Below, piece after piece: positions 43,024 through 53,181 of a stretch of 64,000 nucleotides of DNA; position 1 is the stretch's first letter, and each line of letters begins with the position of its first letter. Under the pieces are notes generated by a model. The model had not been told where the DNA came from. It was given only the letters and a program-made list of their open reading frames with translations, and searched no databases. Location: NCBI RefSeq assembly GCF_050948175.1, contig NW_027490111.1, positions 1,907,449 through 1,971,448 of the forward strand, given 5' to 3'. This stretch comes from Xylocopa sonorina. Lineage: Eukaryota > Arthropoda > Insecta > Hymenoptera > Apidae. Both the position numbers and the translations under genes were made by a program.

Positions 43024-44036
43024 TATGACGTTAGGCGCACCGCCTTCCACCCTCTGTTGCCAACCACCATCCGCAGCATCCACAACCGGGACACCGTTCT
43101 TCCGCCAGCACCGGTATCCGGATCCTCCATACACGGGCCGCACGACGATTCGACGCCCTAAGACGAGGAGACAACGCCACGGGGACGAGGAATACCTCTC
43201 CACGTACGAATCCCAATTACCTGCGATCACACAACCATACGCTTATTTCTCATACACGCGATTCTAGATTAAGCACTGTACACAAATCATGTACATACAC
43301 AATCCAACACACACCTAGATTTGAGCGAATATTTGTACAGTCATAATTTCTAAGACATATAGAATATAAGCTGCGAGGCGCGCCCGCGCGCACTCGACGC
43401 TCGCGGCTCACGCTGAACGCGAGCCGCACCCCACTCCGACCGGCTGCCCCACCGCGAGGGCCGAGCGGCCGCCCTATTACGACCGTACGCCCCACCGCGA
43501 GGTCCGAGCGGCCGCCCTACTGCGACCGTACGCCCCACTCGAAGGGCCCAGCGACGCGTGGGCCGCGCGACCCGAGGAGGTCGCGGACGCGCCACCGAGA
43601 GATCAATTCCATCGAGTCCCATCTCGGACACAGTTCTAATCTCAACTCCGAATCGAGCAATACGCTCCTCTGCTACGCGCTGTCAGCTCTCATGCAGCCG
43701 ACTGTATCGCATCTCCTTTAGCGGAGTCCGTATTGTAACTTAGTTCTATTTCTATTTCAAATTATATCTTTAGTTGATAACTTAAACATAGTATAGTGTA
43801 GTAGGATAGTGATATTATAGAATATACTCTTCTTTTACCAAATCTAAGTCTCTTTATTCGATTACAAGTTCCTTAAATTCTATTCCACGTGTACGCTTGC
43901 GATTCTTATTCAATTCACACGATTCATCTGCGACAGTTCTGTACGCTGGACGGTCTTTGAGTGCTCCAATGCTCGACTGCTCTTGCTGCATTTCTATCGT
44001 ATCCAGGGTATCTTGAACAAGGATCGACCTCGGTAA

Positions 44037-44441
44037 GCCAGAGAGCACCATCGCTTGGCCGAGCCGTACTCTGTCCTAGTGCAAGTGCCCTTGATAAATT
44101 TCGAGCCACCGAAAAGGCGTAGACGACGCGCGGGGAGGAAAGAATATCTACGCCGCCTCATTCGTGAATACGCGAGTTGTACATCCGGACATCCATACGC
44201 CTGCAACGCCGTTTCCGTTCCTGCGAAGGAGGTATTCGCAACCGTAAGTCCAAATCGAATCCACGATCGCCCGGTTCCAGCGCCAGTTTCCTCCAGCCGC
44301 AGCTCGCCTGCCTGGAGACTCATTCCAGTCGACGCTCCGCTGGTCCAGCAGTACGCCGCTGCTATTCCGGTCACGGATCCAAGGCGCCATAAACACCTGG
44401 AACGATATGCGAAACAGCATAAAGAAGACAACGAAAGGTAA
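44037..44441 (+). other. Arginine-rich open frame in the family 2 LTR, coding status uncertain
   Basis: The frame is open from 44037 but contains no ATG, so if used it would need a spliced or non-AUG start. It includes a basic run, KRRRRRAGRK, near 44112-44141, and ends in a stop that overlaps the predicted splice donor at 44438. The 51-kb LTR has a partly similar frame on the minus strand (51372-51770, starting at TTG) that shares RAGRK. However, small indels shift the frame between the two copies, and the donor falls at a different codon phase in each. I therefore regard the similarity as nucleotide homology of the LTR, with protein coding only a possibility. Confidence 0.25.
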
Positions 44442-44443
44442 GT
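44434..44443 (+). promoter_or_regulatory. Putative 5' splice site in the LTR (AAAG|GTAAGT)
   Basis: AAAGGTAAGT matches the eukaryotic splice-donor consensus with its GT at 44438-44439, 140 bp before the LTR 3' end. The diverged LTR at 51370-52909 keeps the same sequence at the equivalent place, which makes chance less likely. It could start an intron in the leader of the retroelement RNA. No acceptor was identified. Confidence 0.45.
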
Positions 44444-44577
44444 TTTAAGGCGTAATTTTGGTTATATCGAGTTCCGACCGCCAACGTATCCGGCTCCGTC
44501 GCAATTCGCGTAGGTTTACGGGAAAGGATACGAATCGTGCCACCGGATCGAGCACAATCGCACCACGGGACGTGACA

Positions 44578-47500
44578 CATGTATACATCGTATTCACTTC
44601 AAAAGAATGTAAATATGACAATTCCATGCTAGGAAATAGCGTTTGCAGATGTCTACGTATCGTAGCATTAGAGTTCCAATGCTTGATAAAACGCGATATC
44701 GCATCTCACTTCTATGTTTCATGACAAGATATAATATTCTTTGCGAAGTGTCATGTATACCTCGCATACACTTCAAATGAATGTAAATGAGACACTTCAT
44801 TGCTAGGAATTAGCGTTTCCAGATGTCTCCGTATCGAAGCAATAGAGCTCTAATGCTTCTTATATCGCGATATCGCATCTCATTTCTATGTTTCGTGATT
44901 AGATATAATATTCCTTGTGGACTGTTATGTATACCTCGCATTCACGTCAAAAGAATGTAAATGCGACACTTACTTGCTAGGAAATAGCGTTTGCAGATGT
45001 CTACGTATCGCAGCAATAGGGTTCTAATGCTTCTTAAACCTCGATATCCCATCCCATTTCTATGTCTCATGACAAGATATAATATTCATTGCGAAGTGTC
45101 ATGTGTACCTCGCATACACTTCAAATGAATGTAAATGCGACTCTCCCCTTGCTAGGAAGTAGCGTTTGCAGATATCTACGAATCGGAGCAACAGTGTCCT
45201 AATGCTTCTTAAAACGCGATATCGCTCCTCATTTCTATAATTCATGGTAGGATGTTATATTCATTGCGAAATGTCTTGTATATCTCGCATACACTGCAAA
45301 TGAATGTAAATTCAACACTTCCTTGCCAGGAAATAGCGATGGCAGATATCTACGTATCGTAGCATTAGAGTTCTAATGCTTCCCAAAACGCGATATTGCA
45401 TCTCATTTCTATGTGTCATGATAAGATATAATATCCATTACGAAGTGTTATGTATTCCTCTTCTACACTTCAAATTAATGTAAATGCGACACTTCTCTCT
45501 AGAAAATTACGTTACCAGATGTCTACGTATCGAAGCAATAGAGTTCTAATGCTTCTCAAATCGCGAAATCGCATCTCAATTCTATGTTGCTTGATAAGAT
45601 ATCATTATCATTGCGTAGTGTCATGTATCCCTCGCACACACTACAAATGAATGTAAATGCGACACTTCCCTTCTAGAAAATTACGTTACCAGATGTCTAC
45701 GTATCGAAGCGATAGAGTTCTAATGCTTCTTAAAACGCGATATCGCATCTCATTTCTATGTTTCATTACAAGATATAATATTCATTGTGGAGTGTTATAT
45801 ATACCTCGTATTCACTTCAAAAGAATGTAAGTGCGACACTTCCTTGCTAGGAAATAGCGTTTGTAGTTATCTACGTACCGTAGCAATAGATTTGAAATGC
45901 CTCTTAATACGCCATAGCGCATCACATTTCTATGTTTCATGACAAGATATAATACTCATTGTGGAGTGTTATGTATACCTCGTATTCACTTCAAAAGAAT
46001 GTAAATGCGACTTTCCTTGGTAGGAAATAGCGTTTGCAGATGACTACCTGTCGTAGCAATAGATTTCTAATGCTTCTCAAAACTCAATATCGCAAGTCAT
46101 TTCTATGTTTCATGATAAGATATAAAATTCATAGCGAAGTGTCATATATACATCATATTCACTTCAGAAGAATGTAAGTGCGACACTTCCTTGCTAGGAA
46201 ATAGCGTTTACAGATGTCTACGTGTCGTAGCAATAGAAAACTAATGCTTCTTAAATCGAGATATCGCATGTCATTTCTATGTTTTATGATAAGATATAAT
46301 ATTCATTGCGAAGTGTTATGTATTCCTCGTCTGCACTTCAAATGAAAGTAAAAGCGACACTTCCTTTCTAGGAAATTGCGTTTCCAGATGTCTACGTATC
46401 GAAGCAATAGTGTTTTAATGCTTCTTAAAACGCGACATCGCATCTCATTTCTATGTTTCGTAATAAGATATATTATTCATTGGGAAGTGTCAGGTATACC
46501 ACGTACTCACTTCAAAAGAATGTAAATGCGACACTTTCTTGCTAGGAAATAGCGTTTGCAGATGTCTCCGTATAGAAGCAATAGTATTCCAATGCTTCTT
46601 AAATCGCAATATCGCATTTCATTTCTATGTCTCGTGATAAGGTAGAATATTCATTGCGGTTGTGTATGCATACCTCGTATTCACATTAAAAGAATGTAAA
46701 TGCGGCACTTACTTCCTATTAAATAGCGTTTGAAGATGTATACGTATCGTAGCAATAGATATCTGATGCTTTTTAAATCCCTATATCGCATCTCATTTCT
46801 ATGTTTCATGACAAGATATAATATTCATTGCGAAATGTCATGCATTCCTCGTATTCACTACAAAAGAATGAAAATGCGACACTTCCTTGCTAGGAAATAG
46901 CGTTTGCAGATCTCTACGTATCGCAGAAACAGTGTTCTAATGCTTCTTAAAACGCAATATCGCATCTCATTTCTATGTTTCATGATAAGATATAATATTC
47001 ATTGCGAAGTGTCATGTATACCTCCTATTCACTTCAAAGGAATGTAAATGCGACACTTCGTTGCGAGGAAATAGCGTTTGCAGATGTCTTCGTATCGTAA
47101 CAATAGAGTTCTGATGCTTCTTAAAACGCGATATCGCGTCTCTTTCCTACGTTTCATAATAAGATATAATATTCATTGCGATGTGTCACGTATACCTCGT
47201 ATTCACTTCAAAAGAATGTAAATGCGACACTTCCTTGCTAGGAAATAGCGTTTGCAGATGTCAACGTATCGATGAAGTGGAGTTCTTATGCTTCTTAAAT
47301 CCCGATGTCGCATCTCATTTTTATGTTTCATGGTAAGATATAATATTCATTGCGCACTGTTATGTATACCTCGTATTCACTTCAAAAATATAAATGCGAC
47401 ACTTCCTTGCTAGGAAATAGCGTTTGCAGATGTATGTGTATCGAAGTAATAGTATTCTAATGCTTCTTAAATCGCCATATCGCATCTCATTTCTATGTTT

Positions 47501-50500
47501 CATGATAAGATATAATATTCATTGTGCAATGTTATGTATACATAGCATTTACCTCAAAAGAATGTAAATGCGACATTTCGTTGCTAGGAAATAGCGATCA
47601 CACATGTTTACGTATCGTAGCAATAGTGTTCTAATGCTTCGTAAAACGCGATATCGCCCCTCATTTCTATGTTTCATGATAAAATATAATATTCAGTGCG
47701 GAGAGTATTGTATACCTCGCATACACTTCAAATGAATGTAAATGCCACACTTCCTTGATAGGAAATAGCGATGGCAGATGTCTACGTATCGAAGCAACAG
47801 AGTTCCAATGCTTCGTAAATCGCGATATCGCACCTCAATTCTACGTTTTATGATAAGATATAATATTCATTGTGTAGTGTTATGTCTATCTCGTCTACAC
47901 TTCAAATGAATGTAAATGCGTCACTTCCTTGCTAAAAAAAATGGCGTTTGCAGATGTCTACGTATTATAGCAGTGGAGTTCTAATGCTTCTCAAAACGCG
48001 ATATCGCATCACATTTCTATGTTTCATGATAGGATATAGTATTCATTGTGGAGTGTTATGTATACCTCGTATTCACTTCAAAAGAATGTAAATGCGACAC
48101 TTCGTAGCTAGGAAGTAGCGTCTGCAGATGTCTACCTATCGTAGCAATAGATTTCTAATGCGTCTTAAAACGCGATATCGCATTTCACTTCTATGTTTCA
48201 TGATAAGATATAATATGCATTGCGAAGTGTCACTTATACCTCGCACACACTTCAGAAGAAAGTAAATGCGACACTTCCTTACTAGAAAATAGCGTTTGCA
48301 GATGTCTACGTATCGAAACAATAGAGTCCTAATGCTTCTTAAAACGCGATAACGCATCACATTTCTAGGTTTCATGATAGGATATAATATTCATTGCGAA
48401 GTGCCACTTATACCACGCATACACTTCAAATGAATGTAAATGCGACACTTCATTGCTAGGAAATAGCGTTTCCAGATGTCTACGTATCGAAACAATACAG
48501 TTCTAAAGCTTCGTGAAACAAGATGTCGCATCCCATTTTTAAGTTTCGTGATAATAGATAATATCCATTGCGAAGTGTCATGTATACCTCGAATTCACTT
48601 CAAAAGAATGTAAATGCGACACTTCCTTGCTAGGAAATAGCGTTTGCAGATGTCTATGTATCGAAGTAATCGGGTTCTAATGCTTCTCAAAATGCGATAC
48701 GGCATTTCATTTCTATGTTTCATGATAAGATATAATATTCATTGTGGAGTGTTATGTATACCTCGTATTCACCTCAAAAGAATGTAAATGCGACACCTCC
48801 ACGCTAGGAAACAGCGTTTGCAGATGTCTACGTATCGTAGCAATAGTGTTCTAATGCTTCTCAAAATGCGATACGGCATTTCATTTCTATGTTTCATGAT
48901 AAGATATAATATTCGTTGCGAATTGTCATGTTTACCTCGCATACACTTCAAATGAATCTAAATGCGACACTTCGTTGCTAGGAAATAGCGTTGGCCGATG
49001 TCTATGAATCGAAGTAATCGGGTTCCAATGCTTCTCAAAACGAGATATCGCATCTCATTTCTATGTCTCTTGATAAGACATAATATTCATTGTCAAGTGT
49101 CACGTATACCTCGCAAACACTTCAAATAAATGTAAATGTGACACTTCCTTGCTAGAAAATAGCGTTTGCAGATGTCTACGTATCGAAGCATTAGAGTTCT
49201 CTTGCTTCTTAAATCGCAATATCGTATCTCATTTATATGTTTCATGATACGATAAAATATTCATTGTGCAGTGTTATGGATACATCGTATTCTCTTCAAA
49301 AGAATGTAAATGCGACACTACCTTGCTAGGAAATAGCGTTTGCAGATGTCCACGTATCGTAGCAATAGAATTCTAATGCTTCTCAAAACGCGATATCGCA
49401 TCTCAATTCTATGAATCCTGATAAGACGTAATATTCATTGCTAAGTGTCTTGTATACCTCGCATACACTTCAAATGAATGTAAATGCGACACTTCCTTGC
49501 TAGGAAATACTGATGGCAGATGTCTTCGTATCGAAGCAATAGAGTTCTAATGCTTTTTAAATCGCCATATCGCATCTCATTTCTATGTTTCATGATAAGA
49601 TATAATATTCGTTCTGGAGTGTTATGTATACCTCGTATTCACTTCTAAAGATTGAAAATGTGATATTTCCTTGCTAGGAATTAGCGTCTGCAGATGTCTA
49701 CGTATCGTAGCAATAGTGTTCTAATGCTTCTTAAATTGCGAAATCGCTCCTCATTTATATGCTTCATGATAAGATATAATATTCATTGTGGAGTGTTATG
49801 TATACCTCGTATTCACTTCAAAAGAATGTAAATGCGGCATTTCCTTTCTAGGAAATAGAGTTTCCAGATGTCAACGTATCGAAGCAATAGAGCTCTAATG
49901 CTTCTTAATACGCGATATCGCATCTCAATTCTATGTTTCGTGATAAGATATAATATTCATTGTGAAGTGTTATGTATACCTCGTATTCACTTCAGAAGTC
50001 TACGCATCGTAGCAATAGGGTTCTATTGCTTCTTAATACGCGATATCGCATCACATTTCTATGTTTCATGATAAGATATAATATTCATTACGAAGTGTTT
50101 TGTATTCCTCGTCTACACTTCAATTGAATGTAAATGCGACACTTCCATGCTAGGAGACAGCGTTTGCAGATGTCTACGTATCGTAGCATTAGAGTCCTAA
50201 TGCTTCTTAAAACGCGATATAGCATCTCATGTCTATGTTTCATTATAAGATATAATATTCATTGCGATGTGTCACTTATACCTCGCATACACCTCAAATG
50301 AATGTAAATGCGACACTTCCTTGCTGGGAAATAGCATTTCCAGATGTCTACGTATCGTAGCAATAGAGTTCTAATGCTTCTTAAAACGTGATATCGCATC
50401 TCATTCCTATGTTTCATGATAAGTTATAATGTTCATTGCGAAGTTTCATGTATTCCTCGTATTCACTTCAAATGAATGTATATGCGACACTTCCTTGCTA

Positions 50501-51369
50501 GGAAATAGAGTCTGCAGATGTCTACGTATCGTAGCAAGCGTGTTATAATGCTTCTTAAAACGAGATATCGCATCTCATTCCTATGTTTCATGGTAAGATA
50601 TATTATTCATTGCGAAGTATCACATATACATCGGATACACTTCAAATGAATGTAAATGCGACACTTCCTTGCTAGGAAATAGCGTTTGCAGATGTCTACG
50701 TATCGAAGCAATAGAGTTGTAATGCTTCTTAAATCGCGATATCGCATCTCATTCATATGTTTCGATATAAGATATAATATTCATTGTGTAGTGTTATGTA
50801 TACCTCGCATACAATTCAAAGGAATGTAACTGCGACACTTCCTTGCTAGGAAATGGCGTTTGCAGATGTCTACGTATCGTAGCAATAGTGTTCTGATGCT
50901 TCCTAAAACGCGATATCGCATCTCATTTCTATGTTTCATGATAAGGTATAATATTCATTGTGAAGTGACATGCATACCTCGTATTCACTTCAAAAGAATG
51001 TAAATGCGACACTTTCTTGTTAGGAAGTAGCGTTTGCAGATGTCAAGGTATCGAAGCAATAGCGTTGCAATGCTTCTTAAATCGAGATATCGCATCTCCT
51101 TTCTATGTTTCATGATAAGATATAATTTTCATTGCGAAGTGTCTCGTACTCACTTCAAAAGAATGTAAATGCGACACTTCCTTGCTAGGACGTTGCGTTT
51201 GCAGATGTCTACGTATCGATGCAGTAGAGTTCTAATGCTTCTTAAATCGCGATATCCCATCTCATTTCTATGTTTCATGGTAAGATATAATATTCATTGC
51301 GAAGTGGCATGTATACCTCGCATACACATCAAATGAATGTAAATGCGACACTTCCATGCTAGGAAGTAG
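44578..51369 (+). repeat. 174-bp satellite array, block 3
   Basis: This block has the same 174-bp monomer and orientation as the others. It starts mid-monomer with CATGTATAC after the family 2 LTR and ends with GGAAGTAG where the gypsy 3' LTR begins. One monomer near 49996 has lost about 54 bp between short CAGAAG repeats. A rare variant, GCAAGCGTGTTATAATG (50533), is shared with 4976, far away in block 1. No gene is supported. Confidence 0.97.
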
Positions 51370-51533
51370 TGTCACGTCCTGGCGAACAAATTATTCGTAT
51401 CCCAAGAGGCTGTATGACACAAGCTTTTTAGTCGAAAATTCGGTCCGGTATAAAACGCGTATGACCGGGTTCGTCGATTCTGGCAAGACGCGGGCACCGT
51501 AAACAATCGCGAACGCGTGTAAGGAAGGATTTT

Positions 51534-51543
51534 ACTTACCTTT
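51534..51543 (-). promoter_or_regulatory. Putative splice donor in the gypsy 3' LTR
   Basis: On the minus strand the text reads GCGAAAGGTAAGTAAAA, with the GT at 51539-51538, 170 bp before the LTR end. It is the counterpart of the site at 44434-44443 in the diverged solo LTR. In the intact element the 5' LTR copy would be the functional one. Confidence 0.45.
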
Positions 51544-52560
51544 CGCTGATTTCCCTCTTCTGCTTTCAGATGTGGCGATCGTCGAGTGTCGCTTTCGGGG
51601 GAGGAGTCGGCGTACGGCTGGCTGAAATCGGCGTTGTGACGGTGGAGCTGCGGTGAATGTCGCCGTCCGTCGATGAACGAAGAATTGTGGCGTTTCACCA
51701 ACGTATTCCGCACGAGATAATGGATTAAATTCTTCCTCCCGGCGCGATGAGTTCGTTTATAAACACTCAAGTTGTTGCGAACTTGGAAGAATTTGTATTA
51801 AGATATAATTGAATTTAGAAATGGAGTTGGAATGAACTAGAACTTGATGTGGTAGGAAAATATAAAGTATATTCTAAATCAAAGAGTACAAGAACAATTA
51901 TTTCTAAGTATTAAGACTAGGTTAACTATGAATTAGGAATTAGAACAAAGACTTTAGAACTAGGAACCTTATCGAGGCTGCGCGACGACCCTAAGGCGCG
52001 ACTTGGAAGAGACTTGGAATTGGAAGTGCCCGAAGGCGAGATAGAACTGTACCGTACTGACGGTACTGACTGACTGTGTCTCCCAAGATGCGTCTGCGAC
52101 CTCCTCGACTCTCGGAGCGCTTAGGTCGTGTGCGAACGTAGGTGAGAGTATGTGGACGCCCGAGTGGGGTTTCAGCGTTGCGTGGTGAGGTTAGCGGCGC
52201 GTGCCGCTGAGGCGGTCGCGATCTCGCGCGTCGCGGGTTACTTAATTAGCGCAACTTATGAATATAGAGATACAAGTATGAAATTAGAAATTACGCCTTA
52301 AATGTAAAATGTGTGTTGTTTGTGTCGTTATAAAGTAGTGTCGTGTAAATTCTATGAGCTAGGAATACAGAGCTTAGAATGTAGGAGTATATATATAATG
52401 TTAATTAATAATCTTAGAAATAGTATTTTGGGCATGGCAGATCTGGGATGGTGAAATCGTAGAGTCCTTTGTACGGTGAGGGTTCCCGTCGTCGGATCTC
52501 GTGGAGGTTGATTCTCCTGGTACGTCCCTGGAGTGAGCGAGAGGGCGAGTTTCCCTGCAG

Positions 52561-52820
52561 GTAAGAGTGAGACGGTGGATGGCTCCTTGAGTGGGAGCGA
52601 GACAGCGCACATGGTCCTTGATGCGAGCGAGATGGCGAGCACCTCTGCGGGTGCGAGTGAGACGGAGGGTAGGTCCCTTGGAGTGAGAGAGACGGCGAGC
52701 ACCTCTGCGGGTGCGAGTGAGTCGGAGGGTATATCCCTTGGAGTGAGAGAGACGGCGAGCACCTCTGCGGGTGCGAGTGAGACGATGGTCGTAGTCTTTG
52801 GCCTGAGTGAGACGGCGAAT
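52561..52820 (-). repeat. 60-bp minisatellite inside the gypsy LTR
   Basis: About four units have an exact 60-bp period. Each includes CGAGCACCTCTGCGGGTGCG and CCTTGGAGTGAGAGAGACG, for example from 52635, 52695 and 52755, with weaker units on either side. Because 60 is divisible by 3, a minus-strand frame is open through it with a 20-residue repeat (VSLAPAEV and VSLTPRD motifs). The solo LTR at 43 kb lacks this repeat, so it expanded after the two subfamilies split. Coding use is unlikely. Confidence 0.85.
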
Positions 52821-52909
52821 TGCGCCTGGGTGTTGCCTGTGGTGCAGGCGCGTGAGGGTGGTTGCTGTGGTGCGTTGAGAGGGTGGCAGGTGGCACGCCT
52901 GACGTCACA

Positions 52910-52920
52910 CCTTCCCCCTT
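52910..52920 (-). promoter_or_regulatory. Polypurine tract of the gypsy element
   Basis: On the minus strand AAGGGGGAAGG sits immediately before the LTR start TGTGACG. This is the position and composition of the primer for plus-strand DNA synthesis. A small perfect hairpin, TTTCGC, five bases, GCGAAA (52931-52947), lies just upstream in the element's sense. Confidence 0.85.
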
Positions 52921-53181
52921 AGAAAAAGAATTTCGCCTATAGCGAAATCTCTGGACTGATGTGGGCTCGATGTGGGGTGCTACTCGTCTCGTGTGCTGTG
53001 GAGGAGATTGGTCCTCCTTGGCGTGTATGCTGCTCTCATCTCATGGATGCTGTGGTCTCTCGTCTCGTGGATGCTGTGGTCTCTGCGTATCTTGTGCTGC
53101 TACGGCTGCACTCTGTTTGGTTGCACTTTTCTTCTGAGGTGCACTTTGTTCGTTTGTCACTGTCACCGATTCTTTTACTCT
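52921..53181 (-). other. Short gypsy 3' untranslated region
   Basis: These 261 bp separate the integrase stop from the polypurine tract. They hold the TTTCGC/GCGAAA hairpin and two 24-bp-spaced copies of TGGATGCTGTGGTCTCT (53044-53060 and 53068-53084). There is no room for an envelope gene and no conserved ORF. Confidence 0.75.

Larger units (their letters stand above)
43024..44577 (+). mobile_element. Solo LTR (about 1554 bp), family 2, without target duplication
   Basis: The ends match the gypsy 3' LTR at 51370-52909 read on the other strand. The start TATGACGTTAGGCG corresponds to TGTGACGTCAGGCG and both end GGACGTGACA. Internal blocks also match, for example a stretch reading GCGTCNGCGACCTCCTCG on the minus strand of this copy and the plus strand of the other, and a conserved AAAGGTAAGT. 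The two LTRs are strongly diverged, so they are different subfamilies. The first TG is changed to TA. The flanks do not form a duplication (left CTTC, right CATG), and about 66 bp of monomer, or 66 plus a multiple of 174, is missing. A GC-rich direct repeat of about 44 bp (roughly 43448-43545) contains CCCCACCGCGAGG and GAGCGGCCGCCCTA. Confidence 0.85.
51370..52909 (-). mobile_element. 3' LTR of the gypsy element (1540 bp), family 2
   Basis: Read on the minus strand it begins TGTGACGTCAGGCG directly after the polypurine tract and ends GGACGTGACA, then satellite follows. It matches the solo LTR at 43024-44577 in both ends and several internal blocks, with extensive divergence. It carries a 60-bp minisatellite in its first third (52561-52820) and the shared donor-like AAAGGTAAGT near its 3' end. 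A 132-codon minus frame at 51372-51770 starts at TTG and has no recognisable domain; it overlaps the LTR end and is not called as a gene. Confidence 0.93.

Noticed and set aside
43025..43743. GC-rich frames of 60-93 codons in the 43-kb LTR
   Set aside because: High GC with few stops on both strands, no conserved domain and no counterpart in the sister LTR.
1..51369. Many short open frames (60-112 codons) on both strands of the satellite
   Set aside because: They repeat the same 58-residue text because 174 is a multiple of three. The common monomer has a stop in each of these frames (ATG TAA ATG on plus, CAA TGA ATA on minus), so they exist only where a stop happened to mutate. None spans more than about two monomers.
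52352..52922. Frames of 69-164 codons with SLTPRD-like or HSHPQRCS-like repeats
   Set aside because: They are translations of the 60-bp LTR minisatellite in different frames; the repeat is absent from the related LTR.
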